Below, in pieces: positions 48,720 through 58,036 of a DNA stretch of 64,000 nucleotides. Made by a program: the position numbers and the translations under genes. Every line of letters begins with the position of its first letter. The stretch's first letter is position 1. The stretch lies in NCBI GenBank assembly GCA_016710635.1, contig JADJVL010000006.1:248001-312000 (forward strand). The letters are read 5' to 3'. The stretch comes from Holophagaceae bacterium (GTDB lineage Bacteria > Acidobacteriota > Holophagae > Holophagales > Holophagaceae). The notes beneath the pieces are model-generated. The model was not told the origin of the DNA. It saw nothing but the letters and a program-made list of their open reading frames with translations, and did not search any database.

Positions 48720-50708
48720 CTACTTCGGACCGCGGGCGCTGGGCCCGTGGTCGCCTTCGGGCACCGGCTGGTCCCCGGGATCCCGGGGCCGGACCAGGAG
48801 GGTCGGCACCGACGGGAAGGCCTGGCCGGTCCAAGCGCGGAAGGCCTCCTTCTGCGCGTCGGTGGCGGCGGGATCGGGGACGATGCGGAAGGTGCGGGCC
48901 GGGTTCTCGAGGACCTCCAGGGACACCAGCCGCACCCGGCCGCGTTCCTGGAGGAGCACCTCGGCCTTGCCCGGGAAGGCGTCCGCGAGACGGCGCTGGA
49001 CCTCGGTGGCGTTGGGCGTCCGCCAGCCGTCCACGGCGAGGATCTCGGCGCCGTAGCTGAGGCCCGCCCGGTAGGCCGGCGAATCCGGGAGCACGTTCTG
49101 GATCACGGGAGCGTCGGCACCGTTGCCTCGCGGCGCGAAGACGAGGCCGGTCCAGGCCTTGGCCCGGCGCACCGCGTCGGGGTCCTTCTGATCCTCGGGG
49201 CTCAGCAGCTCCCAGGGGGCCTTCGCCTCGAAGCGCAATCCGGCGACCTGCTGGATGGCGGTGGGGTCCAGTTCGCCGCGGCCGTCCACGAAGTCCCGCC
49301 AGAAGGGCGCCGGATCGAGGCCCGAAAGCTCGCGGTAGGCGTCGCGGATGGCCGCGTCCGTCAGGCCGCCATCGCCGACCCGTTGCCAGAGAAGGGCGAA
49401 GAGTTCAGGGAGCCCGGCCTTGCCGCCGCTGCCCTGGCGGAGCTTCGCGTCCATCATGAGGGCCACGAGGGACCCGGTGTCGTAGTAGCCGATGGTGCTG
49501 TTGGCGCTGAACTCCGTGGGCTTGTAGTGCCGGATCCAGGCGTCGAAGCTGGCCTCGGACACGCTCTGCTCCTTCCGGCCCGGGCGCTGCGCATGGTCCG
49601 TCCAGCGCTGGGCCCACTCCTTGGCGACGAAGGACCAGGGGATCACCCCAGCCCGCAGGGCCAGCAGGTTGTCCATGTAGTCGGTGAAGCCCTCATGGAA
49701 CCAGAGGAGCCGCGTGGGCGTCTCCCGGGCATAGTCGAAGGGGCCGAGGGCGGGATCCCGCATGCGCTTGACGTTCCACACGTGGAAGAACTCGTGGGAG
49801 ATCAACCCGTAGAGCCGGTGATAGCCGTCGGCCTTGTCGAACATGAAGGGATCGCCCAGCAGGGCGGTGCTGTTGCGGTGCTCCAGGCCGCCGCCGGCCT
49901 TGGGGCTGAAGGTGAGCAGGAAGACGTAGCGGTCGAAGGGAAAGCCGCCGAAAAGCCCGCCCGCCGCCTCGACGAGCTTCTGCGCGGCCGCGGCGATGCG
50001 CGCCTCGTCCCCGTTGTGGGCCCCCTGGAAGGCGAACTCGAAGCGCGCCCCCATGGATTCCCAGGTCCGCACCCGCAGGCGCCCCAGCTCGAAGGGGCTG
50101 TCCACCAGGGTGTCGAAGTTCGCGGCCCGATACACCGGACCGGAAGCGCCAGCCTGCAGCGGCAGGGCGGTGGCCACCGTCCAGTCCGCGGGAAAGTCCT
50201 CGAAGCGCACGTCGTAGGGCCGCCGCGGCTGTCCTTCCAGGCAGGGGAAGGCGGCGGCGCCCGTCAGGAAGGCGTGGTCCTGGTCCGCGTGGTTGGTGCG
50301 CACGCTCAGCTCGTTGGCGAAGAGGCGGTACGAAAGGGTCACCGCCTGCTTCGAGGCCCGGATCCGCCACCGCTGCTTGTCCAGCTTCTCCGGCGCATAG
50401 GCTTCGCCCTTCCCGGCCCTGGCCTCCACCCGGTCCACGAAGCGGGCGTAGTCGCGGATGAGGTAGGAGCCCGGCGTCCAGGCGGCCATGGCCGCCACCG
50501 CGCCCTCCTTCACGGCTTCCGCCGGCAGGGTCAGCTCGACCTGCAGCTCGTGCTGGGCCAGGGCGATGGGCCGGACTACCACCGAGATGGGGACCAGGCT
50601 GGGCCTCGCGGGGGGCGCCGGGGCCGCCGGCTTCCGGGCAGGTTCAGCGGCCATGAGGAACCACCCCACGCCCAGCGCGACCACGAACAGGGACTTCGCC
50701 ACCCCCAC
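48720..50708 (-). CDS. M61 family (glycyl aminopeptidase-like) metallopeptidase with PDZ domain
   Basis: A 662-residue exported peptidase. A hydrophobic N-terminal segment (SLFVVALGVGWFLMAAEPA) is followed by the M61 beta domain (AAWTPGSYLIRDYARFVDRV), the catalytic HEFFHVWNVKR, the ligand Glu in LWFHEGFTDYMDNLL, and a C-terminal PDZ (PVIQNVLPDSPAYRAGLSYGAEILAVDG, about 560-610). The frame opens at a TTG at 50726, but a GGAGG site lies between it and the GTG at 50708, which is therefore chosen. It is in an operon with the tetR gene upstream. Confidence 0.88.
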   Translation of the reverse strand: MGVAKSLFVVALGVGWFLMAAEPARKPAAPAPPARPSLVPISVVVRPIALAQHELQVELTLPAEAVKEGAVAAMAAWTPGSYLIRDYARFVDRVEARAGKGEAYAPEKLDKQRWRIRASKQAVTLSYRLFANELSVRTNHADQDHAFLTGAAAFPCLEGQPRRPYDVRFEDFPADWTVATALPLQAGASGPVYRAANFDTLVDSPFELGRLRVRTWESMGARFEFAFQGAHNGDEARIAAAAQKLVEAAGGLFGGFPFDRYVFLLTFSPKAGGGLEHRNSTALLGDPFMFDKADGYHRLYGLISHEFFHVWNVKRMRDPALGPFDYARETPTRLLWFHEGFTDYMDNLLALRAGVIPWSFVAKEWAQRWTDHAQRPGRKEQSVSEASFDAWIRHYKPTEFSANSTIGYYDTGSLVALMMDAKLRQGSGGKAGLPELFALLWQRVGDGGLTDAAIRDAYRELSGLDPAPFWRDFVDGRGELDPTAIQQVAGLRFEAKAPWELLSPEDQKDPDAVRRAKAWTGLVFAPRGNGADAPVIQNVLPDSPAYRAGLSYGAEILAVDGWRTPNATEVQRRLADAFPGKAEVLLQERGRVRLVSLEVLENPARTFRIVPDPAATDAQKEAFRAWTGQAFPSVPTLLVRPRDPGDQPVPEGDHGPSARGPK

Positions 50709-50735
50709 GCACGCCTCCGGGATCAAGTGCCATCG

Positions 50736-51446
50736 TCAGGTTCCCTGGATCCCGCGGAGCCAGCGGTCCACGGCCCAGGCGATCTCGCCGGCGTCGATGG
50801 CGTAGTCCGGGCGGCGCAGATGCTCCTCCAGGAGGGCGCCGAAGATGGCGGTGTAGACCATCACTTCCTTGCGGGCCTGCTCGAAATCGAGGTTGAAGGC
50901 ATGGTTCACGTAGAGGCCCAGGGGGCTCAGGGCGCGCTCGACGAGCGGCATCAGGTCGCGGAAGGTGGAATCCGGGCCCGGCACGGCGATGGCGCGGAGG
51001 ATGAAGCCCGTGAACTGGGGCAGCTCCATGAGCAGGTCCACGTAGGACGCCGAGAGGGCCAGGGCCGAGGCCCGCACGGCGGCGGCATCGACGGGTTTCG
51101 CCACGAGGTGGGGCGCCACCATGTCCCGCAGGCGCTGCTCCGTCACCGCCAGGGCCACCAGGCAAAGCTGGCGGAAGAGGCCCTCCTTGCTGCCGAAGTG
51201 GTAGTAGAGGGTCGGCTTCGAAACGCCCGCCTCCTCCGCCACCTCCTTCACCTGCACGCCATCGAAGCCCCGGGCCGCGAAGTGGTCCAGGGCCGCCAGC
51301 AGCAGCTTGGCCTTCAGCTCCCCATCGGCGGCGATGCGTTCCAGGGCGCCCCGGAAGCGGGCCTCCCCGCCGGGGGTGAGGCCAAGGCGCTCCGGGCTGA
51401 AGACGGGAATCAGGGTGTCGTTCCCCGGCGCGATGATCTGGGACAT
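50736..51446 (-). CDS. TetR family transcriptional regulator
   Basis: A 236-residue regulator with an unusually long N-terminal part (about 40 residues) before the helix-turn-helix: AALDHFAARGFDGVQVKEVAEEAGVSKPTLYYHFGSKEGLFRQL. The C-terminal ligand domain is unrecognised. It is the first gene of a group with the M61 peptidase and glycosyltransferase. TAGGCT ends 6 nt before the ATG, with only AGAGGC between, so it may be leaderless. Confidence 0.9.
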   Translation of the reverse strand: MSQIIAPGNDTLIPVFSPERLGLTPGGEARFRGALERIAADGELKAKLLLAALDHFAARGFDGVQVKEVAEEAGVSKPTLYYHFGSKEGLFRQLCLVALAVTEQRLRDMVAPHLVAKPVDAAAVRASALALSASYVDLLMELPQFTGFILRAIAVPGPDSTFRDLMPLVERALSPLGLYVNHAFNLDFEQARKEVMVYTAIFGALLEEHLRRPDYAIDAGEIAWAVDRWLRGIQGT

Positions 51447-51508
51447 GCCTCTAGCCTAGCCCAATCCGGTCCGGGGGTTCAGATCGCCGGACCCGCGCGG
51501 ACCCCGCT

Positions 51509-52132
51509 TCAGTGGACGACGCTCCGGTGGGGCAGCCCGCGGATGACCTCGGCCTCCCAGTCCAGCCAGGCGTCCAGGCGGTCCGGCACCCGGGCTCCAA
51601 AGCGGTCCTCGGCGATGCGCAGGTAGGTCAGCGCGTGGCCAGCCTCGCAGCGTTCCAGTTCGAAGAGGAACGACAACCAGGCCGGATCCGAGAGCACGCC
51701 GCGGTTCCGCGCGGCCTTCTCGAGCAGGTGCAGCCGCTCGCAGCTGCGGGCCTCGATGAGCGTGGAGACCAGCAGGCGGTCCAGCAGCGGATCGGAACCG
51801 CCCTCGCCCACGTGGGCGAGGAGCCCCTTGGCGTAGGCGCTGCCGCCGTCCCGGCGCAGGCTCCAGCCGAAATCCGCAAGGGCCTCCAGGACCCGGCGGA
51901 AGTGGTTCAGCTCCTCCTCCGCCAGGCGGGCCAGGAGCAGGGGGATCCGCGGGTGGCCGGAGAAGGCGTGCACCAGGGAGAGCGCCGTGAGGGCCGCCTT
52001 TTTCTCGTTGTGGGCATGGTCGGACAGCAGGCCTTCCGGATCCTCCCAGGCGGCCTCGGCCCAGCTTTCCGGGGTGGTGGCCCGCAGGGGGATCGGCGGC
52101 TTGAACTCGGAGGCAGGTTTCGGTTCAGACAT
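51509..52132 (-). CDS. miaE: tRNA-(ms2io6A)-hydroxylase, MiaE family
   Basis: A 207-residue ferritin-like diiron protein. Metal ligands are visible in SDHAHNEKKAALTALSL, RLAEEELNHFRRVLEAL, TLIEARSCERLHLL and ERCEAGHALTYLRIAEDRF. MiaE hydroxylates ms2i6A37 of tRNA using O2. Its presence implies the cell meets oxygen and has MiaA/MiaB elsewhere. It overlaps the DUF2520 gene by 8 nt and follows it in an operon. Confidence 0.9.
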   Translation of the reverse strand: MSEPKPASEFKPPIPLRATTPESWAEAAWEDPEGLLSDHAHNEKKAALTALSLVHAFSGHPRIPLLLARLAEEELNHFRRVLEALADFGWSLRRDGGSAYAKGLLAHVGEGGSDPLLDRLLVSTLIEARSCERLHLLEKAARNRGVLSDPAWLSFLFELERCEAGHALTYLRIAEDRFGARVPDRLDAWLDWEAEVIRGLPHRSVVH

Positions 52133-52760
52133 CGGCCCGCCCCAGCTTGAGGAAGATTTCCCGCCATGGTTCCGGCAGGGCCGCCGCGTCCCGGGCGATG
52201 GTGTCCTCGTCCCCCCGGGCGAAGGGCCCCGTGCGCCCCGCCGCGCCCTGCCGCGCCACGTTGCGCTGGGTGGCCTCCGCCAGGGCCATGAGCCCGCGGC
52301 CCGGCAGCCGCACGCCCCGCTGCGCCAGCAGCCCGGCCGCCCCGAGCCAGAGGGTCGCCGCGTGGGCGGAGGTCAGGACCGCGCAGGCGTGGTAGAGGGC
52401 CTTGAGCTCCGCCGGCAGGTCGAAGGGCACGAAGCCCAGATCCGTGAAGGCCGTGACGAGGACCTTGGGCACTGCCCCGGTGAGGGCCAGGGGCGTGCCC
52501 TTCCAGTCCGCGGCGCGGCCGCCGAAGCTCGTGAGCGGGTGGGCGCAGGGCACGCCGGGCAGGTCCAGGCTGCCGCTCATGTGGACGCAGCGCCCCGGGA
52601 AGCGGGCCGCGACCTCGGCCACCGTCCGGTCCGGCACCGCCAGCAGGACGAGGTCCGCCGGCGCGGCGGTGGAGGGCTCCAGGCGGATGCGGTCCCCCCA
52701 CGCCACCGCCAGCGCCTGTCCCGCGCGGCCCCGGCCGAGGATGGTGAATGCGTGCGGCAT
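52125..52760 (-). CDS. Rossmann-like/DUF2520 oxidoreductase-like protein
   Basis: A 211-residue protein with an N-terminal nucleotide-binding motif (TILGRGRAGQALAVAWG), LVLLAVPDRTVAEVAARF, HMSGSLDLPGVPCAHPLTSF and a helical C-terminal domain (ALYHACAVLTSAHAATLWLGAA), the layout of DUF2520 proteins related to F420/NADP and pyrroline reductases. The substrate is unknown. The ATG at 52760 fits the motif; CACACT lies 6 nt before it and no ribosome site is clear. Confidence 0.85.
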   Translation of the reverse strand: MPHAFTILGRGRAGQALAVAWGDRIRLEPSTAAPADLVLLAVPDRTVAEVAARFPGRCVHMSGSLDLPGVPCAHPLTSFGGRAADWKGTPLALTGAVPKVLVTAFTDLGFVPFDLPAELKALYHACAVLTSAHAATLWLGAAGLLAQRGVRLPGRGLMALAEATQRNVARQGAAGRTGPFARGDEDTIARDAAALPEPWREIFLKLGRADV

Positions 52761-52826
52761 CGGGAAAGTGTGGCAGGTCCCGGCCCTGGCTCCTGCCGGC
52801 GAGGCGGTGGCGGTACCCTGGACCGC

Positions 52827-53561
52827 ATGTCCTGGCCCCTTCCGCCCGAGATCGAGTGGCCGCGCTTCCTGCGGCTGCTGCGGAATCCCAATCCGCCCCG
52901 GGGCTGGCTGGAGGCGGCGGCGGATCTGCCGGACCTGCGCAAGCGGCCCCTGCTGCTCCGGTGGATCGCCCAGCACGCCAAGGCCCCGGCCCACCTGCGG
53001 GCGAACCTTCTGCCCCGCCTGCCTTGGCGGGCCCTCGCTTCCATGGCCGCCGACGCCTCGGCCCATCCCCACGCGAAGACCATGGCCATCGAGCGGCTGC
53101 AGATCCTCTGGCCCGGCCTCACCGTGGGCGAGCGGCGCACCTTCGCCCTGATGGCGCCCCGGTCCCTGTGGCCCCAGGTGTGGAAGGTGCGGGACGAAGG
53201 GGTGATCGCGGCCCTCCTCCAGAACCCCCGCCTTTCTCCGGCGGCGCTGGTGAACCTCGTGCAGCCGCCCCTGGAGCGCTGCCAGATGCAGGCCCTGTCG
53301 GCCTCCATGTGGCGGGAATCCACCCTGCTCGCCTTCCAGGTCCTGCAGACCCTCGACCAGACCCTGCAGCGGCCCGAGCCGCCGCTGGTCCTGGGCCACG
53401 CCACCGTCTGGATCCGGGCCCTGGAACCCGAGGACGCGATCCACTGCGCCAGCACCCTGCGCCATCCGCCCCTACGCCGGCTGGTGCGCGCCTGGGCGGA
53501 ACGCAGCCTCGGAACTCCCTTCGACGGTCTGGACGAAGCGGGCCGGCCCCTGGAGCTTTGA
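52827..53561 (+). CDS. Hypothetical helical protein (244 aa)
   Basis: A soluble, Leu/Ala/Arg-rich, mostly helical protein (LPDLRKRPLLLRWIAQHAKAPAHLRANLLPRL; AALLQNPRLSPAALVNLVQPPL; DAIHCASTLRHPPLRRLVRAW). The repeated pattern of short helices with conserved Pro and Asn resembles HEAT-like or leucine-rich variant repeats. No catalytic motif seen. TACCCT lies 7 nt before the ATG with no Shine-Dalgarno, a possible leaderless start. It converges with elbB. Confidence 0.7.
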   Translation: MSWPLPPEIEWPRFLRLLRNPNPPRGWLEAAADLPDLRKRPLLLRWIAQHAKAPAHLRANLLPRLPWRALASMAADASAHPHAKTMAIERLQILWPGLTVGERRTFALMAPRSLWPQVWKVRDEGVIAALLQNPRLSPAALVNLVQPPLERCQMQALSASMWRESTLLAFQVLQTLDQTLQRPEPPLVLGHATVWIRALEPEDAIHCASTLRHPPLRRLVRAWAERSLGTPFDGLDEAGRPLEL

Positions 53562-53565
53562 ACTG

Positions 53566-54255
53566 TCAGGCGGTCTTCACGCGCTTCAAGACTTCTTCCA
53601 CCGTCCGGTCGATCCCCACGAACACGTCGCTCAGCCTTGCATCGTCAAACATGTACGCCGGGGCCGTCACGAGATTCAGCGCCTCGTCCACCACGATGTC
53701 CCGGGCGCTGCCCCGGGCCTGGTGGCGCGCGCCCAGGGCGTCCAGGGCGGCGGCGGTGCCCGGGTCGTCGCCGATGGTGAGGGCGGCGTGGCGGCCGCTG
53801 CCCGCCAGCACGAGGGCCACCAGGGCCGGCGCGATGCAGACGGCGCCTACGGGCTTGCCCGCGTCGAAGAAGGCCTTCACGAAGGCCGCCACGTCCGGGC
53901 GGACTTCCGCATCGGCGCCCTTCAGGGCGAAACCGCAGTGGTTCTTCGCCACGCCGTAGCCTCCGGGCATCAGGAGGCAGTCGTAGTCGCCGGGCCTCGC
54001 AGCGGCCAGATCCAGGCACTGGCCCAGGCGGGCGATGCGGCTGGCCTCCTCCAGGATGTTGCGCCGGGCGCCTTCCACCACCGCGCCGGTGGCGTGGTTC
54101 ACCACGTGGAACTGGTCGGCGTCCGGGGCGATGCACTGGAAGGCGGCGCCGTGCTGGTCCAGGGCCAGCAGGGTGAGCACGGCCTCCCGCACTTCCGCGC
54201 CGTCGAGATGGCCGCAGCCGGCCAGAAGAACCGCTGCTTTGGGAACGCGGGCCAT
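53566..54255 (-). CDS. elbB: ElbB-like glyoxalase/DJ-1-PfpI superfamily protein
   Basis: A 229-residue protein matching ElbB in length and order: VLLAGCGHLDGAEVREAV, MPGGYGVAKNHCGFALKG, the nucleophile elbow PVGAVCIAPALVAL and a closing NLVTAPAYMFD. ElbB shows glyoxalase activity in E. coli and is named for an effect on isoprenoid synthesis. GAGGAG precedes the ATG. Confidence 0.92.
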   Translation of the reverse strand: MARVPKAAVLLAGCGHLDGAEVREAVLTLLALDQHGAAFQCIAPDADQFHVVNHATGAVVEGARRNILEEASRIARLGQCLDLAAARPGDYDCLLMPGGYGVAKNHCGFALKGADAEVRPDVAAFVKAFFDAGKPVGAVCIAPALVALVLAGSGRHAALTIGDDPGTAAALDALGARHQARGSARDIVVDEALNLVTAPAYMFDDARLSDVFVGIDRTVEEVLKRVKTA

Positions 54256-54347
54256 GGGAGCCTCCTCGATCGGGTGCGGTCAAGTATGGGCCGGGTCGCG
54301 CCCGGCGCGGACGGCCTTCCACCGGGAGGTGTGACTACCATCAAGCG

Positions 54348-55502
54348 ATGCGCCTCTCCTCCCGGTTGCCGTCCTCCCACGAGCCCAATGCCCTCAGCGC
54401 GGCCCTCGCGGCGCGGCGGGATTCGGGCGGCGCGGTGCTGGACCTGACGGTCTCGAATCCCACGGAGGCCGGCTTCCCCTTCCCCGCAGGGATCCTGGCC
54501 GCCCTGGCCGCGCCGGAAGTCCTCCGCTACGCCCCCGGGGGCGCCGGCGCGAAGGCCGCGCAGGAGGCCATCGCCGCCCACCATGGCCACGGCGTGGACC
54601 CGGCCGGCGTGCTGCTCACCGCCTCCACCTCCGAGGCCTATTCCTGGCTCTTCAAGGCGGTGGGCGATCCCGGGGACGAGGTGCTGGTGCCGAGCCCCAG
54701 CTATCCCCTTTTCGAATGGCTGGCGCGCCTGGAAGGCCTCGTGGCGCGGCCCGTGCCCGCCTTCTTCCACGAAGGCTGGCGGCTGGACCTTCAGGGCCTG
54801 GAGGAGGCCTGCACCGCGCGGACCAAGGCCCTGGTGGTGGTCAATCCCAACAACCCCACCGGGCAGTTCCTGGCGCCGGAGGAGTGGGCCGCCCTGACGG
54901 ACCTCTGCGCCCGGAGGAAGCTCCTGCTCATCGTGGACGAGGTGTTCGCGGACTACGCCCTCGAAGCGCCGGCGGACCGCCTCCGGACGGTGCTGGCCTC
55001 GCGGTCGCCGCCCTGCGCTCTCGCGGTGCTCTCCGGCCTCAGCAAGGTGGCCCTGCTGCCCCAGGTGAAGCTCGCCTGGCTCATCCTGCGGGGCCAGGGG
55101 ACGGCCAGCCTGCAGGAAGGCCTCGAGTTCGTCGCGGACCAGTTCCTCTCCGTCAGCGCCAGCGCCCAGGCCGCGGCGGCGGCGGCCCTCGCGGCGGCGC
55201 CGGCCCTGCGGGCCCGGGTCCTGGCCCGGGCGCGGACGAACCTCGCGGTCCTCGATCGCGGCCTCGCCCTCCGGCCCGGCCTCCAGCGCCTGCCCGTCGA
55301 AGGCGGCTGGAGCGTGCTTCTGCGCCGCCCGGCGGTGGACACCGACGAGGCCTGCGCCCTGCGCCTGCTGGAGACGGAGGGCGTGCTGGTCCACCCGGGC
55401 CACTTCTTCGACATCCCTTCGGAGGGCTTCCTCGTGCTCAGCCTGCTGACCCGGGAACCCGACTTCGCCGAAGGAACGGACCGCCTCCTCCGGGCGCTCT
55501 GA
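54348..55502 (+). CDS. Class I/II pyridoxal-phosphate aminotransferase
   Basis: A 384-residue aminotransferase: LDLTVSNPTEAGFPFP, TASTSEAYSWLFKAVGDPGDEVLVP, VVVNPNNPTGQFL, IVDEVFADY and the PLP lysine in LSGLSKVALLPQVKLAW, the form seen in aspartate/tyrosine-type enzymes of this branch. Substrate not evident. TACCAT ends 6 nt before the ATG and no clear ribosome site is present. It is divergent from elbB. Confidence 0.88.
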   Translation: MRLSSRLPSSHEPNALSAALAARRDSGGAVLDLTVSNPTEAGFPFPAGILAALAAPEVLRYAPGGAGAKAAQEAIAAHHGHGVDPAGVLLTASTSEAYSWLFKAVGDPGDEVLVPSPSYPLFEWLARLEGLVARPVPAFFHEGWRLDLQGLEEACTARTKALVVVNPNNPTGQFLAPEEWAALTDLCARRKLLLIVDEVFADYALEAPADRLRTVLASRSPPCALAVLSGLSKVALLPQVKLAWLILRGQGTASLQEGLEFVADQFLSVSASAQAAAAAALAAAPALRARVLARARTNLAVLDRGLALRPGLQRLPVEGGWSVLLRRPAVDTDEACALRLLETEGVLVHPGHFFDIPSEGFLVLSLLTREPDFAEGTDRLLRAL

Positions 55503-55508
55503 GCCGCC

Positions 55509-55832
55509 TCAGGGCAGCGGGGGGATCTTCAGCCTGGCGAGTTCCGAGTCCATGCGGCCGGTGAGCATGGTCCAGGCCATCCGGTGATCCCCGAGGAGGG
55601 AGAGCCAAGGATGTTTGAACGTGGCCGGGCGGTTCTTCTCGATCCCGAAATGGCCGGTCCAGGCGAACCCGTAGGCGACCACCGGCACCGCCCAGAGCCA
55701 GGCGTAGCGGCCCGTGGCGAGGAGGGCCGCCAGCAGCGCCAGGTAGGCGAGGGTCCCGGCGAGGTGCACGGCGCGGTTGGCGCGGTGCCGGTGCTCCGCG
55801 AGGTAGGCGGGCCAGAAGCGTTCGAAGGTCAT
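55509..55832 (-). CDS. DUF962/Mpo1-like membrane protein
   Basis: A 107-residue protein with the family pattern: YLAEHRHRANRAVHLAGTL, two hydrophobic segments, then GHFGIEKNRPATFKHPWLSLLGDHRMAW. The yeast member Mpo1 is an Fe-dependent dioxygenase of 2-hydroxy fatty acids; His residues fitting a metal site are present here. A near-consensus TACAAT lies exactly 6 nt before the ATG, with no Shine-Dalgarno, so this is one of the best leaderless candidates. Confidence 0.88.
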   Translation of the reverse strand: MTFERFWPAYLAEHRHRANRAVHLAGTLAYLALLAALLATGRYAWLWAVPVVAYGFAWTGHFGIEKNRPATFKHPWLSLLGDHRMAWTMLTGRMDSELARLKIPPLP

Positions 55833-55866
55833 GGCCGGATTGTAGGACAGGGCGCGCCGCCGCGAC

Positions 55867-57969
55867 TCACTTCGCCCGGGGCGCCCCGATGGCGACGAGG
55901 GCGCTCTGCTCGTTGTTGTGGTCGTCCTGGACGCGGATCATGACCCGCTCCCCGCGGATGAGGTCCTTTGGCACCTGGAGCTCGAAGCGCTCCTCGGTCT
56001 GGTCGAAGACCCGATCCTCCGGCAGCACCTGTAGCCAGTGCTCCCCGTCGGCGCTGACGGCGGCCTCCTTGATAGTGCCGCTTTCGTCCCGGGCGGTGAA
56101 GCGGATGCGCAGGCCATCCCCTTCGCTGGCGGCGCTCAGCTCGCCGATGGCGGGCGGCGTGTGGTCCACGAGGAAGGGCGCCGTGCGCCAGGTGGCCGCG
56201 AGGGCGGCGTTGAAGGGCTGGCTGGGGCCGTCGCCGGCCACCACCTCCAGGCGGTACTTCCCGTCGGGCACCGGCAGGGAGTCGAAGGTGAAGTACTTCT
56301 CCTTCCAGGCCTTCTCCAGCTCGATGGGAGCGCCGCGCTCCGGGAGCAGGCGCACCTGGAAGCTGAGCTGGTCGTTGTTGGGATCGCTGATGCGGAAGGT
56401 GAAGGCCTGGGCGCCCCGGCGGAAGGAGCGCTTTTCGCTGCCGGCGTAGGCCAGGGCCGGGATCAGCTTCTGGGTCTCGAAGGGCACGCGCTCGATGCCG
56501 ATGTCGTCCGGCGGGGCGGTGCGGGTGATGGTCAGGCCCGGGGGCATGATGTCCACGCCTTCCCACACCGGCGCCAGATTGCGGTTGTTCCAGTGGACGC
56601 GGACGCCTTCCACCACCGGCGTGGCGCCGCCCCGGGTGGAGGCGAGGCGCAGGCGGAACTGGGCGAAGCGGGAGGCCTTCAGGCTGGGGCGCTCCCCGCT
56701 GCGCAGGGGCGGGCTCCAGGGGGACCAGGTGCCATCAGGGGTTTCCGTGGAGCCCTGGCGGACCTGCAGCTCGACGGTGGTGCCCTGGGGCGTCTCCGCT
56801 TCCACGTAGGCGCGGCCCCAGTCGCCGATGGGACTGGCCTTGAGGACGCGGCTTTCCAGGGTCCCCTCCACGGCGAGTGCTTCGGACATCTGGTGCACTT
56901 CCGCCGGATTCGAGCCCACCACCAGCAGGTCCTGGCCCTGGGGAAGGAAGGCCGTGGCCTGGGCGACGCCGAGGTCCTGCACCACTTCGAAGGGACTCAG
57001 GTCCCGGCCCTTCTCGGCCAGGGGGATGCCGAAGACCCGGCTGCGGTTGCCCGTGCCCACCAGGAGCTGGCCCTTCCAGACCTGGAGGGCGAAGACCTGG
57101 CTGAGGCTGCTCTGCCACAGGGTTTCCGGCACCCGGTTGCGGTCCAGGCGGAGGACGGCGCACTTGGCGCCGCCGCTCGCCTCGGCGAGGTAGCCTTCCC
57201 GGCGCTCCAGCTGGCCGGAGGTGAGGCGGCTCGCCAGACCATTGTTGGCCCCGATGAAGAGGTTGCCGTCAGCGAGGGCGAGGGCGCGCACTTCCTCGAA
57301 GGGCGTGTCCGTGAGGGTTTCCAGGCGGTCCGCGCCGAAGCGCATCACCAGGCCGCGGCCGTGGGTGCCCAGGTAGTAGCCGCCCTGGCCGTCCGGCAGC
57401 AGTGCGGTGAAGGCCGACTCCTCCTTCACTTCCGCGAGCTTGCGGCTGCTGCCTTCCCGGGCGAGGAGCAGCACGGCGCCGTTCTCCCCGCCGCCGGCCA
57501 CCACCACCTCGCCGCCAGTGGCGAAGAGGGCCCAGACCGTGCGGGCGTCGATGTCGGCGAAGACCTTCACGTCCCCGGCGGGCGTGACCCGGTAGAGCTT
57601 GCCTTCGCCGCTGGGGGCCACCAGCAGGTCCTGCCCGAGCCTCGCCATGGCGAAGATGACGCCGCCCTTGATCTGGGCGAGGGGCTTGACCTGGCCGCCG
57701 GTGAGATGGAAGAGCTTGCCTTCGCTGCCCGCGGAGAGAAAGGCGCCGCCGGTGCCGTCGGGCACCGCCGCCCAGATGACGCCTTCCGGCAGCTGGGCCA
57801 GGCGCCGCAGGTTCGGGGCGAGGCGCAGACGGCCGTCGGCGCCGATGCGCACGCCCCGCGCCTCGCTGCCGATCCAGTCGTTGAAGCCCGCAAAGGTGGC
57901 GGGAGGCGTGTCGGCGAGGGCCGGGACCGCCGCCAGGGCGGCGAGGAGGAGGACGCGGGATCGGATCAT
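55867..57969 (-). CDS. Exported beta-propeller protein (700 aa)
   Basis: A signal peptide (MIRSRVLLLAALAAVPALA) leads to about 350 residues of repeated beta-blade units (GVIFAMARLGQDLLVAPSGE, GTHGRGLVMRFGADRLETL, LLVGTGNRSRVFGIPL), then fibronectin/Ig-like beta domains (AFTFRISDPNNDQLSFQV, LRIRFTARDESGTIKEAAVS). It resembles Acidobacteriota exoproteins of unknown role. The ATG at 57969 is chosen over an upstream ATG because the signal peptide begins there. It lies 67 nt downstream of the S55 peptidase gene, on the same strand. Confidence 0.8.
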   Translation of the reverse strand: MIRSRVLLLAALAAVPALADTPPATFAGFNDWIGSEARGVRIGADGRLRLAPNLRRLAQLPEGVIWAAVPDGTGGAFLSAGSEGKLFHLTGGQVKPLAQIKGGVIFAMARLGQDLLVAPSGEGKLYRVTPAGDVKVFADIDARTVWALFATGGEVVVAGGGENGAVLLLAREGSSRKLAEVKEESAFTALLPDGQGGYYLGTHGRGLVMRFGADRLETLTDTPFEEVRALALADGNLFIGANNGLASRLTSGQLERREGYLAEASGGAKCAVLRLDRNRVPETLWQSSLSQVFALQVWKGQLLVGTGNRSRVFGIPLAEKGRDLSPFEVVQDLGVAQATAFLPQGQDLLVVGSNPAEVHQMSEALAVEGTLESRVLKASPIGDWGRAYVEAETPQGTTVELQVRQGSTETPDGTWSPWSPPLRSGERPSLKASRFAQFRLRLASTRGGATPVVEGVRVHWNNRNLAPVWEGVDIMPPGLTITRTAPPDDIGIERVPFETQKLIPALAYAGSEKRSFRRGAQAFTFRISDPNNDQLSFQVRLLPERGAPIELEKAWKEKYFTFDSLPVPDGKYRLEVVAGDGPSQPFNAALAATWRTAPFLVDHTPPAIGELSAASEGDGLRIRFTARDESGTIKEAAVSADGEHWLQVLPEDRVFDQTEERFELQVPKDLIRGERVMIRVQDDHNNEQSALVAIGAPRAK

Positions 57970-58036
57970 GGTCGGTCTCGAAGGCTCAGGGGATGCGGGC
58001 AAGGACTAGGGACGGGACGGCGCGGGAGCGGCCGGA

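Noticed and set aside
46674..51626. 1650-codon open frame on the plus strand
   Set aside because: It runs antisense through sdaA, a glycosyltransferase, an M61 peptidase and tetR, all with clear motifs. Its composition (His/Gly/Val/Ala-rich) is the usual shadow pattern.
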